A DNA stretch of 64,000 nt, taken from contig NJPS01000006.1 in assembly GCA_002946415.1 (NCBI GenBank), forward strand, positions 558,001 through 622,000, in the 5' to 3' direction. Of the stretch, positions 22,389 through 32,370 are shown in pieces. The translations under genes were made by a program, and so were the position numbers. The notes under the pieces were generated by a model. That model saw nothing but the letters and a program-made list of their open reading frames with translations, searched no databases and had not been told where the DNA came from. The DNA comes from Rutstroemia sp. NJR-2017a BVV2. Its lineage: Eukaryota; Ascomycota; Leotiomycetes; Helotiales; Rutstroemiaceae. The first letter of the stretch is position 1; each line of letters opens with the position of its first letter.

Positions 22389-23928
22389 ATGGTATCCTTT
22401 GATATCAACACCACCGGCAGCGATGTGGTCAAGCGCTTTTCCAAACAGACTGAGGGCAAGACGTGTTCGTCATCATCCTGTGATCGCTTCACCCTCTCAC
22501 GGATCCAGCTAACATGACCAGTTGTTAGGCTGCGAACCTACCCACCGGGTGGGTTGGGTACCCGCCGGGTTGGGGCACCCATGGGTGGGTTATAGGGGCT
22601 GATTTGTACCCATTGGGTGGGTTGGGGCGGGTAACCCAACCCATTTAGCTGTCACGGGCCCATTTAGGGTACGTGCCACCCCAGATTGGGTAGGCGGGCA
22701 GTTGGAAAACCCACCCATGGGTACCCGTGGGTGGGTTGGAGATGGCAATTACCCACCCATGGGTACCCATTTCGCAGCCTACCAGTTGTCATAACGGGCC
22801 CAAGCAAAAATGGTATCGGTGCAGAGACTGCAATTACTCTCGCATCCGCGAACCCTAAGAAAATTATTCTCGTCGGTCGAACTGAAAGTAAAGTTACTCC
22901 CGTAATCGAATCTATCAAAAATATAAACCCAAGCATCGAAGTCGCCTTCGTCGAGATTGATCTCCTCAGCAACAAGAGTGTACGACAAGCAGCAGAAAAA
23001 ATAAAGAGGCTGACAGACAAGATCCACGTTCTTATCAACAATGCCGGTGTTATGGCTGTAAGAAACTGCACCACATCCGTGGATGGAGTCGAAAGTCAAT
23101 TTGCAGCCAACTACCTTGGCCACTTCCTCCTCACCAACCTCTTGGGAAAGGAGATTTTAGCTGCGGCAAGTGAAGGTGCTAGAATCGTGCAAGTCGGCAG
23201 TCTTGGTTACTAACTTGGAGAGACCAATCTCGATGATATCAACTTCCAGGTCGGTACTTCCCAACTTCGTACCCGCAAACTTGCGGTTAATATCGAAGCT
23301 GACCGTGTTGCACAACCAGGATGGAAAGACATACAATCCCTGGGTCGCTTATGGACAAGCCAAGACTGCCATGATACTTTTCAATATTGCTCTCAGTGAG
23401 CAATTGAAGCAGAAGGGGGTCACGACACTGATATGCCACCCGGGTGGTACGCATGACTTTGCGCCACGTCGAAGTTTAACATTTACTAACGATTGTCTAA
23501 CATAGTAACCCTGGAGAGCAAGCTACTGGTCAATTCTGGTGTAGACAACGAACTGTTTGCAGATGCTTATGCTCTGGCAATCAAGCGCAACGACGGTGAG
23601 TTTTACCTCTTATATTCATTGATGTATGCGGAAGCAATTCTGACCGTATATCAGGGAAGCCCCTCCCTCCACAAAATATGGTGAGCTTGAAACAGGCAGC
23701 AGGTGTAGTCCTTTTCACCGCATTGGACCCATCTTTGACAGGTGCATACGCGGATCCCACTCCCAAAAGAGTACGTCCACTAATCGTGAATTTATAGAAG
23801 CTGCACCAGCTTTCATCGTTGAGAACAAAGTCTATACCGAGACCAAAGATTACGCTCTCAACAAGGAGACAGCGGAGGGCTTGTGGAAGCTCAGTGAGGA
23901 GCTTGTGGGGGAGACGTTTGTATTTTGA
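22389..23928 (+). pseudogene. Short-chain dehydrogenase/reductase gene, broken by an element and a nonsense codon
   Basis: Exon 1 (22389..22464) ends in KQTEGKT. The next coding part starts at 22786 (FVITGPSKNGIGAETA, the NAD(P)-binding Gly motif). It runs through LINNAGVM to VGSLGY, then TAA at 23211-23213 where the frame continues LGETNLDDINFQ, so a CAA-to-TAA change is likely. An intron GTCGGT..AACCAG leads to DGKTYNPWVAYGQAKTA, which holds the catalytic Tyr-x-x-x-Lys as YGQAK. Later exons give ICHPG, VTLESKLLVNSGVDNELF, KPLPPQNMVSLKQAAG, and EAAPAFIVENKVY to the end at 23928. The last intron does not keep phase. Element B lies in intron 1 or at its acceptor. The family is NAD(P)-dependent oxidoreductases of the WWOX/retinol-dehydrogenase-like kind; the substrate is unknown. 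Confidence 0.75.
22526..22781. mobile_element. hAT-like non-autonomous element B (256 bp), ACCCATGGGT type
   Basis: The element starts TAGGCTGCGAACCTACCC and ends TTTCGCAGCCTA, and is flanked by a perfect 8-bp repeat CCAGTTGT (22518-22525 and 22782-22789). It is closely related to element A. The interior repeats GGGTGGGTTGGG and ACCCATGGGTACCC words in both orientations. The target octamer spans the splice acceptor of the SDR gene (CCAG|TTGT), so both copies contain an intact acceptor. Confidence 0.88.
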
Positions 23929-24337
23929 AGGAAGGTGTTGGATATTGCTAGATCTCTTCAGTAGCCTTGAATTTCATGTTTATTGACAGACAGATATATA
24001 CTAGGTTGACAATGAAATAAAGAGATCCTGGAAGTGGAGAGAATTTGTCACGTCTTGATAGCGTAAGTGTGGCTTAAGATTGTGCGCTTTTCACGCCTCA
24101 TAATCCCCTAATTCGGCCGCTACAGGAGAAGTGATTGGCTGCTTGAACGAAAAGGTGGATTACCCCACCATGATCATAACTGCACCAAGATTTAGCAACC
24201 ACAAACCATCATAAATACAAGTATTGTTAACTAACTAACTCAGAAAGATCGAAAATAATATACTCACACAGTTGGCTCTATAAAAAAAGACTCTACGTTG
24301 GTATTAGCTTGGATTTGATCTCCAATATCATTTCGCT
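23929..24337. other. Intergenic, no gene seen
   Basis: AT-rich spacer holding the 3' end of the SDR relic and presumably the promoter of the TPR gene. No structure stands out. Confidence 0.5.
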
Positions 24338-26020
24338 ATGGAACCAGCTCCGAATACAACCTTGACCGGGACATACTATGATCTGGGCACTTACCGGCGG
24401 CCACTTAGTACCAAAAATGAAGAAGCAAAAGAATGGTTCAACAGAGGTTTGCTCTGGAGCTATGGTTTTAATCACGAGGAGGCAGCCAATTGTTTCGAAA
24501 AGGCTATTGTCAGCGACAGCAATCTCGCCATGGCTTATTGGGGGGTTGCTTACGCCCTGGGTCCAAACTACAACAAGCCCTGGGAGTTCTTCGATTCAAC
24601 TGAGCTCGAAACTACAGTTCAGAAAACTCACAGGATGGTATCTGAGGCTATAAGAACATCGTCTCAAGCTTCACCTGTAGAAAAAGCCTTAATTCATGCT
24701 CTACAATTCAGGTACCCACGAGAACACGCAGATGAAGATTTGTCAATATGGAACAGATCGTATGCGGATGCAATGGAGAAGGCATATCGTGAGTTTCCAG
24801 ATGATCTCGATGTAGCTGCCATTTGCGCCGATGCGCTCATGAACCTCACACCATGGCAGCTCTGGGATCTGAAGAAGGGCAAACCGGCAGAAGGGGCACG
24901 CACACTGGATATAAAAGCAATCCTAGACCATGCCATGGCTCTGGAAGGCGGTATGCAGCATCCAGGCCTGCTGCATCTCTACATCCATCTAATGGAAATG
25001 TCTCCAACACCCGAAGCCGCAAAACCAGCGGCGGATCAGTTGCGTATGCTAGTACCGGATAGTGGGCATCTGAACCATATGCCTACGCATATAGACTTGT
25101 TACTAGGGGACTATGATCTTGGGATTGAGTCGAATCAGAGGGCGTTTAGAGCTGATGAGAAGTTCTTGGACCGCGCCGGAGCACTTAATTTCTACACACT
25201 GTATCGGATGCATGATTATCATTTTTGCATCTATTCAGCAATGTTTGCTGGGCAATCGAAGATTGCCTTGGAGACTGTCGAGCGCATGGAACGATCACTG
25301 TCAGATGAGCTGCTGCGGGTTGAGTCGCCGCCAATGGCTGACTGGCTTGAGGGTTTTCTTTCGATGAGGGTACATGCCCTGATTCGTTTCGGCCGGTGGC
25401 GAGAGATCATCGAGTTGGCCTTCCCTACGGACTCCAAGCTCTACTGTATGACAACGGCGATGACTCACTATGCAAAAGCAGTTGCTTTTTCAGCAACAGA
25501 AGACCTCGAAAATGCCGACAGAGAAGTGAAAAGCTTCTTATCTGCTCGCAAAGATGTACCAGAATCCCGCATGTTGTTCAACAACAAATGCATCGATATT
25601 CTCGACGTCGCGGAAGCCATGATGAACGCAGAAACCGAGTATCGGCGCAAGAACTACGATGCAGCGTTCGCTCATCTTCGGGAAGCAATCGCACGCGACG
25701 ATGGGCTGCCATTCGACGAGCCGTGGGGTTGGATGCAGCCAACGCGACACGCGTATGGTGCTCTGTTGATGGAACAGGGGCACTTTGAGAAGGCTGTTGA
25801 TGTCTATGCTGAGGACCTAGGGTTCGATGATAAGATTCCTCGCGCGCTGTGTCATCCAAACAACGTGTGGTCGCTGCATGGATATCACGAGTGTCTGGTT
25901 AAACTAGGGCGAAAAGAGGATGCAGAGAGCATCAGGCCACAACTGGATGAAGCACTTAAGAAGGCAGATGTACCTATCAAAGCATCGTGCTACTGCCGTC
26001 TTAGTGTAATTCAAGACTAA
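24338..26020 (+). CDS. Intronless TPR-repeat protein, 560 aa
   Basis: A single uninterrupted frame from ATG 24338. It contains tetratricopeptide-like helical pairs, for example EAKEWFNRGLLWSYGFNHEE (about 28-47) continuing AANCFEKAIVSDSNLAMAYWGVAYAL, and another set at about 440-500 (YDAAFAHLREAIARD..GALLMEQGHFEKAVDVYAEDL). The middle carries PGLLHLYIHLMEMSP and HLNHMPTHIDLLLGDYD, a pattern I associate with bacterial TPR proteins. There is no signal peptide or membrane segment. TPR proteins bind partners; nothing here names the partner. The lack of introns beside heavily split neighbours, and the bacterial flavour, make transfer from bacteria possible, but many fungal genes are intronless. 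The start is the first Met and fits the family's short N-terminus. Confidence 0.85.
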   Translation: MEPAPNTTLTGTYYDLGTYRRPLSTKNEEAKEWFNRGLLWSYGFNHEEAANCFEKAIVSDSNLAMAYWGVAYALGPNYNKPWEFFDSTELETTVQKTHRMVSEAIRTSSQASPVEKALIHALQFRYPREHADEDLSIWNRSYADAMEKAYREFPDDLDVAAICADALMNLTPWQLWDLKKGKPAEGARTLDIKAILDHAMALEGGMQHPGLLHLYIHLMEMSPTPEAAKPAADQLRMLVPDSGHLNHMPTHIDLLLGDYDLGIESNQRAFRADEKFLDRAGALNFYTLYRMHDYHFCIYSAMFAGQSKIALETVERMERSLSDELLRVESPPMADWLEGFLSMRVHALIRFGRWREIIELAFPTDSKLYCMTTAMTHYAKAVAFSATEDLENADREVKSFLSARKDVPESRMLFNNKCIDILDVAEAMMNAETEYRRKNYDAAFAHLREAIARDDGLPFDEPWGWMQPTRHAYGALLMEQGHFEKAVDVYAEDLGFDDKIPRALCHPNNVWSLHGYHECLVKLGRKEDAESIRPQLDEALKKADVPIKASCYCRLSVIQD

Positions 26021-26838
26021 TAAATCTAGGCAGATTCTGGTTTACTGAGGGTGAAGCTTTCTCCCATATGATTGATTCTAGTCATTTTCAGGTTAATTAC
26101 CTGCCCTTGAACCAAAAAGGGCTCTATGTGAAAATAACACAAATCAAAGCAAAAGAACTCTCCTGCTACGATTCACACTCCCTGAACTCTAGCATTCCTC
26201 TTTGATGATTATGCTAAGCTAGCCTTTTGAGACTCCGTTTGTCTTTGTGAGATGCGACAGCTGTATCATCAGTGGGCCCTCAGTAATCAAGTAGCATGCT
26301 ACGATGCCGTTTCCGGAACATGATAATAGTGATTCATTCACTCGAACCCTGACGACCTAAAAGTGAATAAAATCTAACTTTCAACTGCTCCGCGATCGAC
26401 GTGAGCAAACCCATATAAATATTGAGCAATACCATCATTCAGCTATTTCCCCAGAGGTGACAGCACCATACGGTATATACCTCTCAAGGAAGAGTGATCC
26501 CAAGTTTCTAAATGGAATGCTACTCGTCGTAAGACAGGTTCGTGAACGACTCTTCCAAGGCTCCTACTTGGACGGGAAGTATCGTTATTATTGTCAAAAT
26601 GTTTTGATTGCCCTGATAGTGTCATTCCTGTGGTCATTGCTGTCATTTCCGTACTCATTGTTATCCTTCGAGAGCCATCACAAACATCGCACATCAGAAC
26701 CCACAGAATGTACCGGAGTCTTCCCAAATGATGTCTTATCGTATTCTATAGACGCTATGCTGAAATCTATAAAAAAAATCATCCATCTTCCCAAATCATT
26801 ATATCTCAAAGTTCTCCTTTATCCTCCTATTTAATAAT
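26021..26838. other. Intergenic between convergent genes, no gene seen
   Basis: Only short conflicting frames are present. It contains the 3' ends of the TPR gene and of the RTA1-like gene. Confidence 0.5.
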
Positions 26839-27901
26839 TCAAGCAGTCTTCGCGGCCTCCACATCGCTGTTACTCGTACTAATTCCCTTTTCTCTCTCAT
26901 GCTCCTGCTTCTTCATCTTCTTCGTCGTTCCCAAACCACCCAATCCAGTCATCGCCTCCTTGAATGTGAATGCCGGGTTGAAGATATTCAGCGCAAGCAC
27001 AGCCACAATGACCATCACACCTTCGAAACCAATAAATAGGTTTTGCTGCCTGATAAGATGTCCCGTCCATCCTTCAGCCAGCTCCGCAACTCTGTATACG
27101 GATCGCCAGAAGATGCAAATGGTGGCCAGCGTAAGAGCAATGAGGAAACCTTTGAATCCCTTCGAGCTGCGGGTGGTGACGAATATGGGGTTCTGGTCGA
27201 AGGCGGCGCTGCCTAGAGATCGGTACCGCGAGCGGGTGCGAAGGGCAAAGTCGACGCAGAGGATCATGAAGACGGCAAGAGTGAAGACTTGGAAGGCAAG
27301 ACCGGCTACCATAATGTTGTCACCCATATCAGGCGACTTTCCAGAGTGCGATTCGGCAGAGGCGAGTCCACCACCGGCGGCTTGCAACAGAAGCGAGATA
27401 AGATCGCAAGGAATGAACTGTAGGGTACAAGAATCAATATGATGTAAGACGCATGAAATAATTGTTTTGACTTACAATTCTGGTGTATGACTCAGGCCTG
27501 ATCCTTGAGTTTTCTGGCCCAAACGCATACACAATTCTTCTCAAACACAAGTATATCCCTCCCGCCATGAACGCTGGTGCGATGGTTAAGCAGACAATCT
27601 GCATAAGGAATCCATTTTCCTTCCATTGATCCTGCCAGCTCATTATACGACCCGCATATCCAATCACTTCGAGAATAACCCCAATGACCATCGCAACCGT
27701 GAAGGCTGTCGCGCGACGAGTAAACGCATAGGTGAGGACATATCCGAGGAACGAGAGACCGAAAAGAACGATGAAGGTGAGGTTTGCTCCGAGGGAGACG
27801 CGGTAGAAGTAGTAGGAGGTCTCGATGGGACAGGTTGCTAGTGTGCAGTGGTATAATTCGGATCTGTCTCGAGCGAAGAGGCTCATGAGGGAGGAAGCCA
27901 T
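26839..27901 (-). CDS. RTA1-like lipid-translocating membrane protein
   Basis: The exons are 27901..27476 and 27417..26839, giving 334 aa. The intron starts GTAAGT and ends CCCTACAG. Seven hydrophobic segments can be counted. Family marks include AFTVAMVIGVILEVIGYAGR (about 67-86), CLTIAPAFMAGGIYLCLRRI (about 104-123), FIPCDLISLLLQAAGGG (about 143-159), DNIMVAGLAFQVFTL (about 173-187) and FWRSVYRVAELAEG (about 239-252). The C-terminus is short, charged and cytosolic. RTA1/RSB1-type proteins are plasma-membrane proteins linked to resistance to 7-aminocholesterol and other toxic lipids, and to release of sphingoid bases. The substrate of this member is not known from sequence. Confidence 0.92.
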
Positions 27902-29207
27902 GGTGGCGGATATTCGTCGGTGGACCGATCAACGTCAAGTGTTTCGAAGAAGTAAGATGTAACAGAGATTAAGGATCCAAAAGTAAAGGCGTGGGGAGTA
28001 CTCTTCAATATTACTGCAAGTTTGTGGCGTATAGCGAAATTTCTACTCGTATATTCTCACCAATCCAGAAGTAGACGGATGGGTAAGCCGTATGCGTCTC
28101 GACTACAACGCTGATAAGGGCGCTCGCTCAAAAATGCAAATGAGAAGGAGAAAAGAGTATATTAAACCAATACTTGCCGCGCGAGTAAATGAGAGAGAGA
28201 ATGAGAGGCAGGGAAAAAGGGAAAAATGAATACTTACGTGAGTGTCATCAATCACATATATCCTACCAATTACCATAAACAATGCCCATACGAAGGGTGC
28301 TAACTCTGTAGTGTATTTTCAAAACTCGAACGCCGACCGGGTATGCGGATAAATTGTTGTCCCGCTTCGCTTGCACGATTTCTTCCTATTTGGGCGCTAG
28401 CTCGCCTTAGAGTCCTGCCATTTTTGCGTAGCCGAGAGTGTGCAGTAAAAGCGCCTTGTCTTGTCATCTTGTCATCTGGTAGTTTGAATCGGTTGACTAA
28501 CCCTTATCGAAGTGGTGGCTCGGCGAATCGCCACAAGGGAGAGGTAGAAAGCCGAGCCGGAGCCGAAATACTTTTCATCTCATCTCTTCATACAACGGTG
28601 GTTTGGCACTCAAACAAACAGTTGATACATTCTGCGCAGAATATTCCAGGGCCGTTTTATCGGAACCGATTAGCCGTCCTTGTTTCCAGGCGTGTGGATC
28701 TAGAACACCAAGCTTTCTGTGTGTTCGTTACTTTTACGCAATTGGGCTGGGTGGGTTCTGCAAACCAATAGAAAACCGTTTAATACGAAAAGTGGTCTGA
28801 TATTCGGAATTATGGTTAATATCTCCGTTATCTGAGCGCCAAGAGAACTAGGTCATTGATGGGAAGTCGTTGCCTATCATTCTAGCCACGTGAGATAATC
28901 CTTTGGGTGCTTCTGGAATCACGAGATTGGATTCGACCTCATCTGTAGTTAATGTAGAGATGCCTATTAATGAACGTGATAAGTAGAATACAGGCACAGC
29001 AGAGCATTATCGGCTCAGTAAGTATCCAGCAACATCGACAAATACCGATAAATCGTCGCACGTTGACTCCCCATTGTGCTGACCCCTTATCAAGCAAGCC
29101 GATTCTGGTGAGACTCTCCATACTAGTGTGATATAGCCATAGAACTCAGGATCCAAAGCATAAGAATACTGTGATATTTTGTTTCCTGTACGAATACTAG
29201 TACAGCG
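27902..29207. other. Intergenic, no gene seen
   Basis: The first 500 bases probably contain the RTA1-like promoter. From about 28340 a plus-strand frame of 142 codons is open but has no recognisable domain, and its composition gives no support for coding. I see no RNA gene. Confidence 0.45.
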
Positions 29208-29990
29208 TCAGACCGCCGTGGGTGTTGCAGTTGGATGGCTGATTCGGGCCCGAGACCAGCAGGGTGAAAACAACTTGGATTGCTTTAAGCTCAGCGACAT
29301 ACTTTCTGACATCCGAAGAGAATGTATGAAATTTCTGTCGTAGCCGTCCTCTACCTCTTGAAACCAAAAATCTCCAAACGTTGCAGACTGTTGTCGGTTT
29401 TCCTCAGGGTTGAAGTTATTACTGCACCACGGAGTCACTGGGGTCACCGTTTGTGGTATTCCTCCTTCACGACCTCAGATGAGTTCTTTGCGCCTCGCTA
29501 GGTGCTCCACCCTCATAAGCCTCAAGCAGTTGCTTCCAATCTTGCATCCTCCCATCCTCTCTCCACATCCCATGATCTTTCCCTGGCCAGTACCACAAAA
29601 GGTTTAGTTGCGTCTGCTCGTCCAGCATAGAAGACGATATAACGCCAGCGGCGTTCCTCGTTATATTGGTAGTGAATCAATCTTTCTTTTTGCTCCGGCT
29701 CGTCTGGAATGAAATCCGGTGAGGTTCGCGTGATCCCTCCTGGATCAAGTTTCTTGGGATCATGTTCTCCCGTATCATGGCACGCTAAAGTACTTGCAAT
29801 ATATAATTGGCTTCGAAAGGGATTGGTCTGTTCGCCGCAGAGTCATTGTGTTCGATGATTTCAAGCTAATATTTATGGGCGTTCTGTCATCCGAAATCCA
29901 TTGGCTGACACAGGCCGAAGTGAAAATGGAACTTCGGATATGAAGTTTGAGGAGGATTGACTGCAATATCAAATATCTTTGTGGTGCAAG
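29208..29990 (-). CDS. Unrecognised coding-like region, possibly a decayed or multi-exon gene
   Basis: Several minus-strand stretches look translated but lie in different frames. In order they are: about 29960-29895 (NPPQTSYPKFHFHFGL) after an acceptor-like GATATTGCAG; about 29865-29800 (LEIIEHNDSAANRPIPFEAN) after ATATTAG; about 29790-29560 (ACHDTGEHDPKKLDPGGITR, then PDFIPDEPEQKERLIHYQYN, then EERRWRYIVFYAGRAD); about 29630-29480 in another frame (NLLWYWPGKDHGMWREDGRM, then DWKQLLEAYEGGAPSEAQRT); and 29447-29208. The two overlapping frames at 29630-29560 cannot both be real. A protein-coding origin is likely from the composition. I cannot settle exons, start or family, and several in-frame stops suggest decay. 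Confidence 0.35.
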
Positions 29991-30422
29991 TAATTGAATG
30001 TTGAAGTTACCCCAGAAGCAAGTCCATTCTTGTTCTCTTTGGATAATTGCTTAGTCCGGGGTTGTTGTGAATCCTACCTATCCTGCCTTCGTTTCCCAGC
30101 GACAGCATGCCAAAAGGAAGGAGCCAGTGAAGCGATATCTGCAAATTCGATCCCGACCTGCAAAAGGTACTTTCCAGGCCTTAGAATGATTCAGAATGAC
30201 GCGGACATGAGAATCTTGCCTTGTTGCGCGTAGACGGTGATCGATCCGCATGTGTCGCTCAAATCTCATATACTGTATCGAGAACTCGGGAAATGTTGCT
30301 CCTTCAGGTTCTTAATCATGATGCGTACCGAAGCCCAGCAATTCCCGTACCAGCGCGCCATCATGAAATCCCAGGCACAACATGAACCTCCTAAAATATT
30401 CATCCTCCTCGCCGCCACCACA
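29991..30422. other. Intergenic, no gene seen
   Basis: Short conflicting frames only. Probably the downstream region of the one-finger protein gene. Confidence 0.45.
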
Positions 30423-30956
30423 TCATCTCGCTTTCCTACATTTCCTCCTCTCCACCCTCCTACCCCAATGCACCTCATTAAAATGAGTCGCCAAATCGCC
30501 TACCCCTCCGTCCCCATCAAACTCTTCATCACATTCCGGACACTCCAATTCCAGCTCCGTTCTCTTCAAAGTGTTTCTCAATGGAGAACAACGATCCTTC
30601 GCCACAGTTTCCGGTCGCGGATGCAGCGGATACAGCGGGATTTCAACATTAATCATGCAATCCTCCGTCCTGATCGTGATATCCATTGAATTACGGTTCC
30701 GATAATAATTCTGTCCTGGCATCGCGACCGCAACGGTAAAAGTCGGCCGACGTGGACGCGGACGGTAAAAGCTTTTCACTCGACGTAATGGTGACACCGG
30801 CTCGTCTCCACATTTCCCGTGATACAGCGGAGGAGGGGTTGGATTTGAGTAGAGAGAATGAAGGGAAGAGCAAGGCGACGAGCGGTGCAATGTGGGTGAC
30901 TTCATTCTCCCAATTTCATCATGTCGCCTTGAATACGGCGCGTCGGTCGAAAACAT
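30423..30956 (-). CDS. Small protein with one C-terminal C2H2-like finger
   Basis: A single frame of 177 aa. A second possible start is Met18 at 30905. The N-terminal half is Ser/Pro/Arg-rich. The middle has TFTVAVAMPGQNYYRNRNSM then DITIRTEDCMINVEIPLY, which could form a small beta domain. The end holds LECPECDEEFDGDGGVGDLA then THFNEVHWGRR, that is Cys-x2-Cys...His-x4-His, a likely zinc-binding finger with a long loop. I do not recognise the family. The frame is GC-rich and ordered compared with its surroundings, which supports coding. A nucleic-acid or protein contact by the finger is only a possibility. Confidence 0.6.
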   Translation of the reverse strand: MFSTDAPYSRRHDEIGRMKSPTLHRSSPCSSLHSLYSNPTPPPLYHGKCGDEPVSPLRRVKSFYRPRPRRPTFTVAVAMPGQNYYRNRNSMDITIRTEDCMINVEIPLYPLHPRPETVAKDRCSPLRNTLKRTELELECPECDEEFDGDGGVGDLATHFNEVHWGRRVERRKCRKAR

Positions 30957-32370
30957 CGAGTTCGAAGTGGATAGTCAAGGCGGCGGTGGCGGTGAATCAT
31001 ACGCGGGGTAATTATTGCATATTTGCATGCCGTGCCCTCCCGTGCTTGTTTTTGTCAAACGCTCTTTCCCAAGTCGGTTTCTCGCAAGCTGCATCGTGGG
31101 ATGATAAAGCGAGGTTCGTCATGCTACATAGAAATGTCGCTGATGTTTAAATGAGCTGAGATGAGGCATCGTGGTGAATTTATGTTGTACGGTTTCAATT
31201 TTTAAGGCTGACTGACCTTTTTGGCAGGGGGAAGCCTGTTTATATACGTGGCGAACCTCGCTTAAAGAAGGGGTCCATGGAGCATCGTTGATTGGACCAG
31301 CGTGGTGATCGTTCATGCAATACGTAGTTCAAAAGATATTCATGTGTGATAGATCATGTATGTCTCGCATGCTGTTCGAGAAAGGGGGAAGCTTCCGGCT
31401 TCTAGATTGTGTTCATGTCTCTCCGTCAGTCCGCGGTGAAGGATTGTGCTTGGATCAATTTCTAGAATAGGAGACTCGAAGTCTTAATCTCCTAGACGTC
31501 GTACTAGCTGTTGTGTTTCCAAGTATGTGGTACGATCATTCTGCTCGCGTCGACTGACAAGTTCACACCACTGGTCGTATGGATTGACGACATCGGAGAA
31601 AAAGAAAAGATGAGTCTACTATGACTGGTGTATAGCAAGAGAAACGAGACCGAACCAAACAAGCGCAGCTTTCGTCATCTGCAGATTTACCATGGCAGAG
31701 CAATTTTGGAGTTGGGTATAGCCCCTTTTCCCCTATGTCCTGTATTTTTCGGCATTTGATTCCAGCGCTCTCCGTTTGTCTATATTATTCCCTTGCGTAT
31801 CCATTTACGAAAGAGTAGGGATAAATATCTAATACCCACCATATACTGAGCACTTCCGTTGACAAAGGGTTTGTTTGTGCCCAAATTGGTCGCAGGAAAC
31901 GAGATCGGAACTTTCGGAAGGCCGCTCTGGAAGGCCGAGGTTGAAATTGAAGTAGGTAGATACGTAGCTATCATCACAGCAAAGGAATATGCGCGACAGA
32001 TGCTACTTTCCTTGACGTCCTTCGATGGGAATATGGGAAATGATTTATCCATTTGAGGACCAAGCCTCCATGCTGCCCTCCTCATGTCGAACAGATCGCA
32101 TCAATTGGCACTGCTGTGACCCAAAGAACAGGCTATATAACTCCAGTGAACTTAAATGGTACTAGAGATAGATCTTCCTTTCCAGACGAAAATCAATATG
32201 TATGGGCCGATTATGGATAGCAAAGATAGAAACTGCGAAAAGTGGATGAGGTGATGGTGATAGCTTGAGCACGGACCACATCTTCATCCCACCAATGACG
32301 TATTCGGCAAACTTTTGCGATTCTATCTCAACGAACAGACAATCAATCTGCCATCAACCACAACCACAAA
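30957..32370. other. Intergenic, no gene seen
   Basis: I find no convincing frame on either strand over 1.4 kb. A minus-strand frame at 31780-32085 and its plus-strand shadow have no domain. The last 100 bases are AC-rich and precede the small membrane protein gene. Confidence 0.45.

Noticed and set aside
19355..22781. TA dinucleotide as target duplication (Tc1/mariner type) for the TAGGCTGCG elements
   Set aside because: Perfect 8-bp repeats outside the TA at two of the three copies fit hAT better. The TA belongs to the element ends.
22686..23213. Open frame running from the element into the SDR gene
   Set aside because: The first 30 residues are element sequence without Met support in the family, and the true upstream exon lies at 22389-22464.
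28343..28771. 142-codon plus-strand frame
   Set aside because: No recognisable motif, and it overlaps a second open frame on the same strand. It is probably chance.
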